Origin: an uncultured Pseudomonadales bacterium
GTDB lineage: Bacteria; Pseudomonadota; Gammaproteobacteria; Pseudomonadales; Azotimanducaceae
DNA length: 64,000 nucleotides
Assembly (NCBI GenBank): GCA_958296405.1
Contig: OY282519.1
Coordinates: forward strand, 2,216,132 to 2,280,131
Direction: 5' to 3'
The first letter of the stretch is position 1, and each line of letters begins with the position of its first letter. Shown here piece by piece: positions 41,820 through 50,474 of this stretch. The translations under genes were made by a program, and so were the position numbers. The notes beneath the pieces are model-generated. The model was not told the origin of the DNA, did no database searches, and was given only the letters and a program-made list of their open reading frames with translations.

Positions 41820-41971
41820 TCCCATAACGGCCGCTTGAAGCTCGGCTTTTGCTCCGTTGACGGCGAGGCATAGCCGCGGCGTTTGAGCGGCCCAGCCGCG
41901 GTCGTGCGCGACCTCCATTGGTCTTACCGCGATTGCGTCGGTGCCCGCGCACCTGCTGGTGCCATTTCATT

Positions 41972-42003
41972 GCGATAACTTGACAATGTATAGTTGTTAT
42001 CGC
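41972..42003 (+). promoter_or_regulatory. promoter/operator of the AbiE pair: inverted repeat
   Basis: GCGATAAC (41972-41979) and GTTATCGC (41996-42003) form a perfect 8-bp inverted repeat with a 16-base centre containing TTGACAATGTATAGTT. The right arm ends one base before the ATG at 42005. AbiEi antitoxins are known to bind inverted repeats in their own promoter and repress it. The position suggests a short or leaderless transcript with TATAGT (41989-41994) as the -10 element. Confidence 0.65.
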
Positions 42004-42004
42004 C

Positions 42005-42640
42005 ATGAACTTCCGGGAACTCGTCGAAATCGTCGGTTCGTCGCCGGTCTTCGAAACTGGTTTGCTGGTCGCTGGCGCGGTGGATCCGGATGGCATTCGC
42101 TCCCAGCTTTCCCGGTGGACACGCGAAGGCCGCATTCTGCAGCTCCGGCGCGGGCTTTACGCGCTGGCGCCGCCTTGGCGGCAGTGCATTCCGCATCCGT
42201 TCCTAGTGGCGAATCGGCTCGCCCGTGGTTCCTATGTGAGCGGCGCCGCGGCGCTGGCCCACGCCCACGCCATTCCGGAGTATGTGGCGGAAGTCACCAG
42301 CGTCACCACCGGTCGCCCACAGAGCCGAACGAATGCTTATGGCCGCTTCTCTTTTCGCCACCTGAAAGGAGACCTGTTCTTCGGCTATCGCCTGCTGGAT
42401 TTGGGCGGCGATCAGCAAGCCTTCGTCGCCACTCCGGAAAAGGCGCTGCTCGATGTCATCCACCTGCACCCGGGCGGAGAAAATCGCGCCTACCTTGAAG
42501 CGTTGCGTCTGGACTACGGCGTGTTCTGCTTGGAAACCTTGGCGCAACTCGCCGCTCGCAGCCGCTCTCCGAAACTCGTGCGCGGCGCCGAGGGCGTTCG
42601 CCGCTTGGCCGCTGCGACGCCCAGTTACCGGCCGCTGTGA
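42005..42640 (+). CDS. abiEi: AbiEi-family antitoxin / transcriptional autoregulator
   Basis: The 211-residue protein has an N-terminal winged-helix region (about 1-55, QLSRWTREGRILQLRRGLYA) and the C-terminal AbiEi antitoxin domain (YVSGAAALAHAHAIPEYVAEV, FVATPEKALLDVIHLHPGG, ALRLDYGVFCLETLAQLA). It should neutralise the AbiEii toxin without direct stable binding (type IV system) and repress the operon through the inverted repeat upstream. Its stop overlaps the toxin gene start (GTGA). Confidence 0.88.
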   Translation: MNFRELVEIVGSSPVFETGLLVAGAVDPDGIRSQLSRWTREGRILQLRRGLYALAPPWRQCIPHPFLVANRLARGSYVSGAAALAHAHAIPEYVAEVTSVTTGRPQSRTNAYGRFSFRHLKGDLFFGYRLLDLGGDQQAFVATPEKALLDVIHLHPGGENRAYLEALRLDYGVFCLETLAQLAARSRSPKLVRGAEGVRRLAAATPSYRPL

Positions 42641-43437
42641 AGGACTATCTCAAAGAACTCGTGCAAGACGGCTCGCCCGTGCAGGGGCGGAACCTCGTGC
42701 GCGAATACTTGCAGGCTCGCATCCTGCGCGCGATGCAGGGGGCGTGGGCCATGATGTCGCTCGCCTTGCAGGGTGGCACCTGCTTGCGCTTTCTTTATGC
42801 GCTGCCGCGCTATTCGGAAGACTTGGGCTTTGCCTTGGAGCAGCACCGAGAGCGCTACGACCTGCCGAGGTATCTGAAGGCAGTTCAGCACGAACTCGCT
42901 CCAGAGGGCTATCGGGTTGAGTTGCGCGTTCGGGAACAGCGTGCCGTTCACAGCGGTCTGGTGCGCTTTCCGGGGCTGCTTCACGAGCTCGGTCTATCGC
43001 CGCATGTGGACGAAGCGCTCGCCATCAAGGTCGAAGTGGACACCAATCCGCCGCAGGGCGCGGGCACCGACGTCAGTTTGGTGCGTCGCCATGTGATGCT
43101 GCGGCTGCATCACCATGACAAGGCCAGCCTGCTTGCCGGCAAGCTGCACGCTGTGCTGCAGCGCGGCTACCCCAAGGGGCGAGACCTTTACGATCTGATC
43201 TGGTACTTGAGCGATCCGGACTGGCCAGCGCCCAATCTCGATCTGTTGAACGCAGCGCTGCGGCAAAGTGGCTGGCAACACGGTGCCATGCGCCCGAACA
43301 CTTGGCGGGAGGCTGTGCGCGAGCGGCTGGACGCGACGGATTGGAGCAAGGCCGCGATGGATGTCGGCCAGTTTCTGGAGAACCAAGGCGATTTGGTCCT
43401 TGTCGCCAAAGACAACGCCCTGCGCTTGCTGCGGTAG
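42637..43437 (+). CDS. abiEii: AbiEii-family nucleotidyltransferase toxin with altered active site
   Basis: The 266-residue protein overlaps abiEi by four bases (GTG start). Family landmarks are the GGTCLRFLYALPRYSEDL motif, IKVEVDTNPP, and KLHAVLQRGYPKGRDLYDL. AbiEii toxins are nucleotidyltransferases that need the DxD of motif I. Here the motif reads D62-L-G64 (codon GGC at 42826-42828), so the second metal-binding Asp is missing. The rest of the frame is full length. It may be a detoxified or altered toxin still paired with its antitoxin. The pair typically gives abortive phage infection. Confidence 0.87.
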   Translation: MKDYLKELVQDGSPVQGRNLVREYLQARILRAMQGAWAMMSLALQGGTCLRFLYALPRYSEDLGFALEQHRERYDLPRYLKAVQHELAPEGYRVELRVREQRAVHSGLVRFPGLLHELGLSPHVDEALAIKVEVDTNPPQGAGTDVSLVRRHVMLRLHHHDKASLLAGKLHAVLQRGYPKGRDLYDLIWYLSDPDWPAPNLDLLNAALRQSGWQHGAMRPNTWREAVRERLDATDWSKAAMDVGQFLENQGDLVLVAKDNALRLLR

Positions 43438-43517
43438 CTGTCCGCGGTCATTGGCTGTCAGCGCGGCGCGCCGAATCGGCAGATTGCTTGACGCCTAGCT
43501 TCGCTGCGGCCGATACT

Positions 43518-43534
43518 CGCCCCGTTGCGGGGCG
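43518..43534. terminator. GC hairpin after the AbiE operon
   Basis: CGCCCC-GTTGC-GGGGCG is a perfect six-pair stem with a five-base loop about 80 bp after the toxin stop, without a T-run. Confidence 0.3.
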
Positions 43535-43594
43535 GGCGCTTGGCGCCTCGAACCCGTGCGGGCCTGGCGTTCGGCGCTGGCTCCAACGTGCCGC

Positions 43595-43628
43595 GGTTCA
43601 CCGCGACGACAGGTTCACCGCGACGACA
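43595..43628. repeat. two tandem copies of a 17-bp unit
   Basis: GGTTCACCGCGACGACA occurs twice head to tail (43595-43611, 43612-43628) just before the PhyH gene. Its function is unknown; slippage is possible. Confidence 0.7.
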
Positions 43629-43656
43629 ACTGAGGAGCCGTAGAGCGAAACAAGCG

Positions 43657-44505
43657 ATGCAAACCCTAACACCAGCGCAGCGGAAACAGTGGCAAGTAGA
43701 TGGCTACCTTCATCTTGAGGGTGTGCTGGACGCGGAGGAGGCGGCCTTCTACGCGAGCGAGATGGATCGCATCCGGCAATTGCCGGGCTACGAGCCGGAT
43801 CGGCGCCCCGGTCTGCCCATTGGCCACTACGCCTTCATGGAGCACACGCCGGATCGCGACCCGGCCGGCTTCATGGATCGCCGCGAGCTCTTGAGCTACG
43901 GCCAACCCTTCATCGACCTGATCGACCGCGCCCCCATCTTCGACTACATCGTGGACATCATGGGGCCGAACATCCTGCTCAGCATGACGCAAGCCATCAC
44001 CCGCCCCAGCGGCGATGGCTTCCCCGGCTACACGCACACGGACGGCGGCGAATCGCTGCGCCGCATCCGGGTTGCGGAATCCAGCCCGCCCATCGCCGTG
44101 AAAGCCATGTTCCTGTTAAGCGACGTGAACGAGCCGAACAGAGGCAATCTCACCGTGTTTCCGGGCAGCCACATGCGCCCGATTCCGCTGCCGGACGAGC
44201 GGCAGATCACGCCGTACTCCGCGGGCGCCGCGCAGCTCATGGGCAAGGCCGGGGACGTTTACCTGTTCCCCCATGCGCTGTGGCATGGCCCGTGCCAGAA
44301 CCATTCCGGGCAGGCGCGCAAATGCTTGCTGTACAACTACTGCCAGCTTTGGGTGCGTTGCTACGATTACGACGCCGTGCCGGACATCGCCGAGCGCTGT
44401 ACGCCCCGGCAGCGGCGCCTGCTCGGCAACTTGGGTTACGACTTTGTGCCCGGCTCTTACTTCTATGTGCCAAAGGATCAGCCAGAGGTGATCGCGGGGG
44501 CGTGA
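43657..44505 (+). CDS. phytanoyl-CoA dioxygenase (PhyH)-family Fe(II)/2-oxoglutarate oxygenase
   Basis: The 282-residue protein starts at ATG 43657. Iron ligands are visible: the HTD triad start in YTHTDGGESL and the distal His in LWHGPCQNHSGQARKCLL, whose Arg binds 2-oxoglutarate. FPGSHMRPIPLP is typical of the family. Such enzymes hydroxylate alkyl or acyl substrates or secondary metabolites. It stands alone after the AbiE pair; the substrate is unknown. Confidence 0.9.
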   Translation: MQTLTPAQRKQWQVDGYLHLEGVLDAEEAAFYASEMDRIRQLPGYEPDRRPGLPIGHYAFMEHTPDRDPAGFMDRRELLSYGQPFIDLIDRAPIFDYIVDIMGPNILLSMTQAITRPSGDGFPGYTHTDGGESLRRIRVAESSPPIAVKAMFLLSDVNEPNRGNLTVFPGSHMRPIPLPDERQITPYSAGAAQLMGKAGDVYLFPHALWHGPCQNHSGQARKCLLYNYCQLWVRCYDYDAVPDIAERCTPRQRRLLGNLGYDFVPGSYFYVPKDQPEVIAGA

Positions 44506-44574
44506 CGGCGATGGCGCCTAAGCGGCTTCCGGTTCGCATGAACTCTGCTTTGCACGGTCAGTGAGGACAGGAAC

Positions 44575-45162
44575 ATGGATGCGGTTGATGTGATCACGAT
44601 CACAGCCCTTGTCATTGTTTTTACGGTCTTCCCGGCCATTGCAATTTGCTGGTGGCATTGGGATAGCGTGAAAGTACAAGTCCAAAGTGGAATCAACGAC
44701 GACGAAGCGGCGGCGATGATGTTCATTGACGTCCTAAAGCAGGCGAAAAGAACTCTAGTCATTTACGATGACGGCAACAAGATGGATCGTTCAGTTTACG
44801 ATAACGAGCGGGTGATCGAGGCTGTTCGCAATCACTTGAGTTGCAACGAAGCGCTTGTCATCAGGTGCCTTTTCAACGACAAGGAAGACATTGACATAGT
44901 GCAACAGATGCAGTCCGAGTATCCAACTCGCTTCAGGGTGTGGTACCGCAGCGGCCCGAGGCCACAGGGCGACGTTCACTACAAGATCGCAGATGACGGC
45001 GTGATCGGCCACCTCTCGTCGCACGGCTACGCTCAACCCGAACGGCGGTTCAAGCTACTGGACGGCTCCGCGGCCAAACCAAGAACAAGGAAAATGGCTC
45101 TCGGAAAGTACTTGGAACGGTTTGAAACGGACATTAGAGACCATGCAGTGACCGCGGCGTGA
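44575..45162 (+). CDS. membrane-anchored protein with half phospholipase-D-like motif
   Basis: The 195-residue protein has an N-terminal membrane helix (about 6-27) and a soluble domain. RTLVIYDDGNKMDRSVYDNE and the HYKIADDGVIGHLSSHG segment resemble the HxK(x)4D core of the PLD superfamily, present once. Single-motif members dimerise to form the active site. The gene is AT-richer than its neighbours. Its TGA overlaps the GTG of the broken membrane gene that follows. Confidence 0.65.
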   Translation: MDAVDVITITALVIVFTVFPAIAICWWHWDSVKVQVQSGINDDEAAAMMFIDVLKQAKRTLVIYDDGNKMDRSVYDNERVIEAVRNHLSCNEALVIRCLFNDKEDIDIVQQMQSEYPTRFRVWYRSGPRPQGDVHYKIADDGVIGHLSSHGYAQPERRFKLLDGSAAKPRTRKMALGKYLERFETDIRDHAVTAA

Positions 45163-45508
45163 CCGAGTGCTTTCCTCCGATCCCACTCTACATTGTGACC
45201 GGAATCATCATGGCAGTGTTCACGACTGTAACGTCGGGAATCCAAAGCGAGGGCAACAAGGGCCTTGGTGACGTCGCCTATTCCTGCTATTTGTGCTGTC
45301 AATCGCTTCCACGATGCTGCTGAGCTTGCTCATCTACGCTGTCGTTTCTGACCAACATTGTTCGGTAGGCGGCTGTCAAATGAACACTGGCGGCCGTTGG
45401 ATATTGGCGCTGCATGCTGTCACGATAGCGCCGCTGGCGACTGGAGCCGCGTACTGGTTCTGGCGGCGTAACCATGCCGGCGTGGCGCAACGATTCGACA
45501 TTCAGTAG
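45159..45508 (+). pseudogene. small membrane-protein gene with a frameshift
   Basis: From GTG 45159 the frame reads a hydrophobic start (PPIPLYIVTGIIMAVFTTVT) and a soluble loop, then hits TGA after a Cys-rich run. A second frame continues the expected membrane helix from 45281 (FLLFVLSIASTMLLSLLIYA) to the stop at 45508 and has no usable start of its own, because a stop lies at 45269-45271. One indel at about 45272-45290 reconciles them into a roughly 116-residue protein with three to four helices. Confidence 0.55.
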
Positions 45509-45590
45509 CCGTCCACCGTTTGTAGTGTCTTCGCCTGTCTGCCCAAGGCTTCCTTCGCGCCGCCCTTCACCGAGCGCCCTCGCTCGCGTA

Positions 45591-46020
45591 TTGGCGAGCA
45601 TCACGCTCTTCATGTGCCGTGCCGCGGCGGAGCCGTCCCCCGCGCTCCCCAACATCGTCCTCATCGTCCCAGACGATCTTGGCCGCAACGATGTGAGCTT
45701 CAACGGCGGCGGCATCGCCACGCCGAACATCGACCTCATCGCCAAGGAGGGCGTGCGGCTGTCGCGGTTCTACGCGGCGCCCGTCTGCTCCCCCACCCGC
45801 GCTGGGCTGATGACGGCGCTATCCCATTCGCTACGGGCTGATGCGGTCTGTGGTGGCGCCGTGGCGGCACTACGGGCTGGATACCGCGGAAGTGACGCTG
45901 CCGACAGCGCTGGCGGAGGCCGGCTATGCACACCGGGCCATCTTCGGCAAGTGGCACTTGGGCCACTTCGAGCGCAAGTGGCACCCGCTGCGGCGCGGCT
46001 TCACGGAGTTCGTCGGCTGG
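45591..46020 (+). pseudogene. N-terminal remnant of a type I sulfatase, frameshifted
   Basis: The first frame gives a signal-like segment, PNIVLIVPDDLGRNDVSFNG and the sulfatase core FYAAPVCSPTRAGLMT with the CxPxR motif whose Cys is converted to formylglycine. At about 45813-45818 the frame shifts; the continuation RYPIRYGLMRSVVAP, then HRAIFGKWHLGHFERKWHPL, is standard arylsulfatase. Homology stops at GFTEFVGW (about 46020), where TonB-receptor sequence begins. More than half of the enzyme is gone. Confidence 0.85.
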
Positions 46021-46572
46021 CTGCCGTCGGTGAACCTCAAGTTCGAGCTGCGGGAAGACTTGCTGCTGTGCGGGGCGTGGGGCAAGACGATGGCGCAGCC
46101 GAACTTTGATGAGCTGAAACCCGGGCGGCTTCAAGCTGGCTTCCACGCGCCGCGTGCAGGAAGGCAACCCGTATCTGGAACCCCATGTGGCCGAGCAGCT
46201 GGACATCTCGCTGGAGTGGTATCTCTCGGAAAGCTCCGTCGCAGCCGTTGCCGGCTTCGGCAAGTGGGTGGAATCGTTCGTGACCACGATGACCAGGCTG
46301 GAGGACGTTCTCCATCCGACCACGGGCCAACCCATTGAAGACCAAGAGAGCGGCGGCAATGTGCGCGCTTCACGCGCAAGTACTCGCAGATTGACGCCGG
46401 CTTCAGCTACAACGTAACGGAGAAGATCTCCGTGGTGTTCGAGGGAATCAACTTAGGCGACGACAACGTCGTTCAGTACAACATCGTCGGCCCCGTCTCG
46501 AACCTGGAGCAGCTGCGCCAAACCAGCAACACCGGGCGGCGCTTCCAAGCGGGTGTGCGCGTCTCGCTGTAG
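46021..46572 (+). pseudogene. C-terminal remnant of a TonB-dependent receptor, two frameshifts
   Basis: Three frame segments together read as the last strands of an outer-membrane receptor barrel: LPSVNLKFELREDLLL with AQPNFDELKPG, then GNPYLEPHVAEQLDISLEWY, and finally SQIDAGFSYNVTEKISVVFE to a terminal GVRVSL. Frameshifts lie near 46120 and 46355. The N-terminal plug and most of the barrel are absent. It is joined directly to the sulfatase remnant, so a deletion fused the two genes before further decay. Confidence 0.82.
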
Positions 46573-46729
46573 CGCCGGCATCGCGGCGCGAGCCTTCCTC
46601 GGCGCCGCCCGCCTTTGTGCCCCGCCCCCGCTCTCAAACCAGTGGCGGGGGCAAGGCCATGCTGGCCCGATGTCGGCGTGCGCTAAGCCATGCACCCCGC
46701 CGAGCCGCGAATGGTCGCGGGTGCCGCCC

Positions 46730-47911
46730 TCAGTCGATGCCGGCCAACCAGTCGCGGATGCTCTGGCCGATGGGGTCCGGCGAATCTTCTTGGATGAAAT
46801 GCGAACCGGCGACGGTGATCTCCGTCTGATTCGGCCACTGTCGGCATAGTTCGCGTTGGGGGCCGGTGAGGATGGCGCCGGGCTCGGCGTTCACGAACAG
46901 CTTGGGCACATCTGAAGCGCCGAGCCATTGGGCGTAGTCCGCGGCGATTTGCGTCACGTCTTCCGGTTCGCCGGCAATGGGAATCTGGCGCGGCCAAGTG
47001 AGCGTCGGGCGGCGGTCCTCGCCGGGTTCCATGAACGGCCGCCGGTAGGCGTTCATCTCCGCCTCGCCGAGCTTGCGCATGATGGAGCGCGGCAGCATGT
47101 TCTCGACGAAGGCGTTGCCTTGCAGGACGATCTCCTCCCCCTTTGGTGAGCGGAACCCTTGGAATGCGCCGCGCGCCGCGGCCGGCCAATCCTCCCAGTT
47201 CGCAATGGGCGCCACGATGGCTTCCATGTAGGCGATGCCGCGCACGGCATCCCGATGCCGGTTCGCCCAGTCGAAGCCGAGCGCGGAACCCCAGTCATGC
47301 ACCACCAAGGTGACGTTCTTCGAGATGCCGAGGGCGTCGAGCAACCCGTCGAGATATTCGCGGTGCTCGACGAAGCGATAGCTCTTTGCGCCGGGGTTGT
47401 CGAGCTTCTCGGAATCTCCCATGCCGATGAGGTCTGGCGCGATGCACCGGCCCATCCCCTCAAGATGGGGAATGACGTTGCGCCAGAGGTAGGACGACGT
47501 GGGGTTGCCGTGCAGGAAGACAATGGGGTCGCCTGCGCCCACGTCCACATAGGCCATGCGCTTGCCCAGCACCTGCGCGTGGCGCTTCGGATAGCGTTCT
47601 AGGCCGGACACGTCCCCATCCGGCCCCAGCCCTTGCACGAACATCGCCGTGGCGCCCGGCCCATGCTCGTGGCGGATGGGGATGATCTCCTTGTAGGCAT
47701 CGGATTCCCACCAACCCCGCGCATCGGCCATGGTGGGGAAGCGGATGATGACGTTATGGTTCGGCGGCGCATCGCCCTCCAAAGGGTTGGCCGGCCCCGC
47801 CGCGAGCACCCAGCCCTTGAACGGTTTGATGGTGCGGATGACGCCGCGTTCGTACGGGCGAAAGGCGTCGCGGTCCTGAACGGGCACATGGGCGATGAGG
47901 AAAGCCGGCAT
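46730..47911 (-). CDS. DUF1330-like domain fused to haloalkane dehalogenase (LinB/DhaA type)
   Basis: The 393-residue protein has residues 1-100 resembling a DUF1330 ferredoxin-like domain ([39 protein letters not shown]). Residues about 105-393 are a subfamily II haloalkane dehalogenase. Catalytic residues can be placed: nucleophile D206 in [14 protein letters not shown], acid E230 in IAYMEAI, base H371 in AGSHFIQED, and halide-binding N136 (HGNPTSSY) and W207. The enzyme hydrolyses carbon-halogen bonds to an alcohol. Known dehalogenases are about 300 residues, so the N-terminal domain is an addition. Confidence 0.9.
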   Translation of the reverse strand: MPAFLIAHVPVQDRDAFRPYERGVIRTIKPFKGWVLAAGPANPLEGDAPPNHNVIIRFPTMADARGWWESDAYKEIIPIRHEHGPGATAMFVQGLGPDGDVSGLERYPKRHAQVLGKRMAYVDVGAGDPIVFLHGNPTSSYLWRNVIPHLEGMGRCIAPDLIGMGDSEKLDNPGAKSYRFVEHREYLDGLLDALGISKNVTLVVHDWGSALGFDWANRHRDAVRGIAYMEAIVAPIANWEDWPAAARGAFQGFRSPKGEEIVLQGNAFVENMLPRSIMRKLGEAEMNAYRRPFMEPGEDRRPTLTWPRQIPIAGEPEDVTQIAADYAQWLGASDVPKLFVNAEPGAILTGPQRELCRQWPNQTEITVAGSHFIQEDSPDPIGQSIRDWLAGID

Positions 47912-48031
47912 GGGTACACACTCCTAGGGCGGTTGGATGGCGGCAATGCTTGCACAAACGGGTGCAGCCCGTCATCTGCAGCGCTGCGTCCGCCCTTAAC
48001 ATTGGCGACGCTCGGAACGTGGCGGCAACTG

Positions 48032-48445
48032 ATGAACGGCGAGTTTGAGATTCCCGTGCGGGGGCAGGGGCTTTACGAAATCACCGCCAAGGTGGAGGAA
48101 GCGGTGCTGGCGGCCGGCAAGCGCGAAGCGCTGGCGACGGTGTTCATCCGGCACACTTCCGCGAGCCTCGTCATCCAAGAGAATGCAGACCCCGCCGTCT
48201 TGCGCGACCTGCAGATGTTCCTGCAGCGCCTAGTGCCGGAAGACGAGCCTTGGTACACGCACGTGGAGGAAGGCGCGGACGACATGCCGGCGCACATCAA
48301 GGGGGCGTTGACGCAAACGCACCTGTCGATTCCGGTGGTGGATGGGCGCTTGGCGCTCGGCACTTGGCAAGGCATCTTCCTGTGGGAGCATCGCCATCGG
48401 CGCAGCAGCCGGCGCGTTGTGGTGAATGTGTTGGCCGGCGGCTGA
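48032..48445 (+). CDS. yjbQ: YjbQ/UPF0047-family protein
   Basis: The 137-residue protein starts at ATG 48032. The family core is present: FIRHTSASLVIQENADPAVL, then YTHVEEGADDMPAHIKGALT and LGTWQGIFLWEHR with conserved His, Glu and Asp residues. YjbQ proteins are trimeric and some show thiamine-phosphate synthase activity. The gene is divergent from the dehalogenase and convergent with comF. Confidence 0.93.
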   Translation: MNGEFEIPVRGQGLYEITAKVEEAVLAAGKREALATVFIRHTSASLVIQENADPAVLRDLQMFLQRLVPEDEPWYTHVEEGADDMPAHIKGALTQTHLSIPVVDGRLALGTWQGIFLWEHRHRRSSRRVVVNVLAGG

Positions 48446-48482
48446 GCGGCGCAGTGCCTGTGCCTTGGCGAGCGACGCCGCG

Positions 48483-49160
48483 TCACACAAGAGGTGTGTA
48501 GGCAGCCGTCCACACGCGCACATTGCTTGCCCCCGCCGCCAACAGGGCGAGCGCCGCGGCGCGGGTGGTGGCGCCGGTGGTGAGCACGTCGTCCACGAGG
48601 GCGATGTCCCGGTCGGCCACTGCCGCGGACGCTTGGAAGGCGCCGCGCAGGCTGCGGCGGCGCGCCCGCGCATCCAGCGATTGCTGCGGCTTGGTGTGGC
48701 GCACGCGCCTGAGCGCCCGGTAGTCCACCGGCGCATCCACTTTGCGGGCTAGGCGCGCCGCGAGGAGCGCCGCTTGGTTGTAACCGCGGTGCGTGCGGCG
48801 TCGCCACGACAGCGGCACCGGCGCAATCATGTCCGGGGGCGCTTCCGCGAGCACGGCGGGGGCCATCAAGGCGCCGAGGATGCGCGCCTCGGTGAGGCCA
48901 TTGCCGCGCTTCAGCCCGTGGATGAGGCGTGTCATGGGCGGCGTGTACAGGAACGGCGCCAGCGTGCGCGATTGCGGCGGCGGCGTGACGAGGCAGGCGA
49001 GGCAATCCCCATCCAGGCGCGGCGTGGGCTGTCCGCAGCGCCGGCAAGCGCCGACGTTGCGCTTCAGGTCTTCCTCGCAAGGGGCGCACAGGTCCAACGC
49101 CCGGCGCGTTGCGCTGCGGCACAGCACGCAGAGGCCCGGCCACAGCCATGTGAGGAGCAT
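48483..49160 (-). CDS. comF: ComF-family phosphoribosyltransferase-like protein
   Basis: The 225-residue protein has an N-terminal zinc finger (CVLCRSATRRALDLCAPC and CRRCGQ) and a C-terminal phosphoribosyltransferase-type loop (DIALVDDVLTTGATTRAAA). The middle APFLYTPPMTRLIHGLKRGN and HRGYNQAALLAARLA are typical. ComF (GntX) is required for DNA uptake in competent species and is otherwise widely conserved. It stands alone on the minus strand. Confidence 0.93.
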   Translation of the reverse strand: MLLTWLWPGLCVLCRSATRRALDLCAPCEEDLKRNVGACRRCGQPTPRLDGDCLACLVTPPPQSRTLAPFLYTPPMTRLIHGLKRGNGLTEARILGALMAPAVLAEAPPDMIAPVPLSWRRRTHRGYNQAALLAARLARKVDAPVDYRALRRVRHTKPQQSLDARARRRSLRGAFQASAAVADRDIALVDDVLTTGATTRAAALALLAAGASNVRVWTAAYTPLV

Positions 49161-49283
49161 CGCTCAATGCTCGCGGTTGCCAAAGAGCCCCGCTTTGTAT
49201 CGCAGCGGGTCGTCTCGGTCTGTAGGACATCGGCGCCGCTTGCGGCCAGCCGCGGCGCACCTTGGTTGCCGGCCGCGCCGCCG

Positions 49284-50222
49284 TCAGCGAATGGCGACCG
49301 GATTGATCACCGCTTGCACGGCGCCTTCGAAGCGCGGCTGGCCGAGCACGAACAGGAACTCCCACGCCTCATCGGCCGCAAGTTCCGCCGTGTTCATGTT
49401 CTCCAGAATGTAGATGCCGTTCTTGGCCAGCAGTTCCACATGCACCGGGAAGGCGAGGGCTGCGTCTTCGCCGGGCAGCACCTCCACGGCCCAACTGTCG
49501 GCCCCCACCGCCACCACGTCGAGGCTGGCGAGGTGCTGCGCGCCATCGAGGCCCAAGCCCGGTTCGCCGCCCATGAAACGCTCGGCGTCGTCGGCGACGG
49601 ACAGCCAGCCGGTGTGGAACAACACGATGTCGCCTGTGCCGATGGCAACGCCCTGCGCCTTGGCTTGCGCCATGATGTCCGCGCTGTTGAACGCTTTGCC
49701 CGCCGGCAGCGGGTGCTCGCCGAAGTGGCGCGTCATGTCCAGCAGCACGCCGCGGCCGACGATGGGAGGCAGCTTGTCGATGGACAGCGCCTTGAGGCCG
49801 GTGGCGGTGACGATGTCCTGCGCCTTGTGGCCGTTGTAGTACACATGGTTCACGCCGATGTGGCCGAGGCCATCGAGTTGGCTGCCGATGCCCATCCACG
49901 TGTAGAGCAGGTCGTCGTTGCCGGTGGCGAGGTTGGCGCCCATCGTCGGGCCGTTGTCTTGGCCCGGCTGGATGATGGTGATGGCGTACTGCCGGGGCGG
50001 ATACGCCGGCGTGTCCCGACCGGTCACCACGCCCAAGGGGTATGCCTTGCCGGTGGTGACGAGGCGCGCGGCGGCCAGCACCTGCTCCGCGGAGAGGTGA
50101 TTGATGGCGCCCAAGGTGTCCCCAGCGCCGTGCTTGGAGGGATGCCAATCCTCCGCGACGGCGAACGGCGCCCAAACGGCGAAGAGGGCGGCAAGCAGCA
50201 TCGACAGGCAGCATTTCGGCAT
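49284..50222 (-). CDS. exported cyclase-family hydrolase (isatin hydrolase/kynurenine formamidase-like)
   Basis: The 312-residue protein has a signal peptide (residues 1-23, ending PFAVA). Cyclase-family landmarks follow: GAINHLSAEQVLAAARLV and the metal-binding segment GIGSQLDGLGHIGVNH, where the usual HxGTHxD is replaced by SQLDxLGH as in isatin-hydrolase relatives. GDIVLFHTGW and the C-terminal ILENMNTAEL complete the pattern. These manganese or zinc enzymes hydrolyse cyclic amides or formamides. A periplasmic location implies an external substrate. Confidence 0.87.
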   Translation of the reverse strand: MPKCCLSMLLAALFAVWAPFAVAEDWHPSKHGAGDTLGAINHLSAEQVLAAARLVTTGKAYPLGVVTGRDTPAYPPRQYAITIIQPGQDNGPTMGANLATGNDDLLYTWMGIGSQLDGLGHIGVNHVYYNGHKAQDIVTATGLKALSIDKLPPIVGRGVLLDMTRHFGEHPLPAGKAFNSADIMAQAKAQGVAIGTGDIVLFHTGWLSVADDAERFMGGEPGLGLDGAQHLASLDVVAVGADSWAVEVLPGEDAALAFPVHVELLAKNGIYILENMNTAELAADEAWEFLFVLGQPRFEGAVQAVINPVAIR

Positions 50223-50474
50223 CAGGCGTTCCCCTTGGGATGTGTCATCGAGCTTGGATGATACTCATGGGCGGCGCGCTTGGAAGTTGGCTCGGCGCCG
50301 TCGCTCGCTTCCGCCCGCGGCGGCGACGGTGTAACCTTTCCTCGCGTTGCGCCGCATTGCGTGCCCGCGCCGCCGGCAGGAGCCTCTGGCGGCCGTCGTT
50401 CGGGTCGGGATTGGTCGCGATCGCGCCGTGAGACGCGGTAGAGAGCAGCCGTGAAGAGCAGAGGAATCAAGAGC

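Noticed and set aside
44543-44565. CTCTGCTTTGC upstream of the PLD-like gene, matching 11 bases of the IS right end
   Set aside because: The match does not extend into the rest of the terminal repeat and there is no duplication or other IS sequence nearby, so chance is likely.
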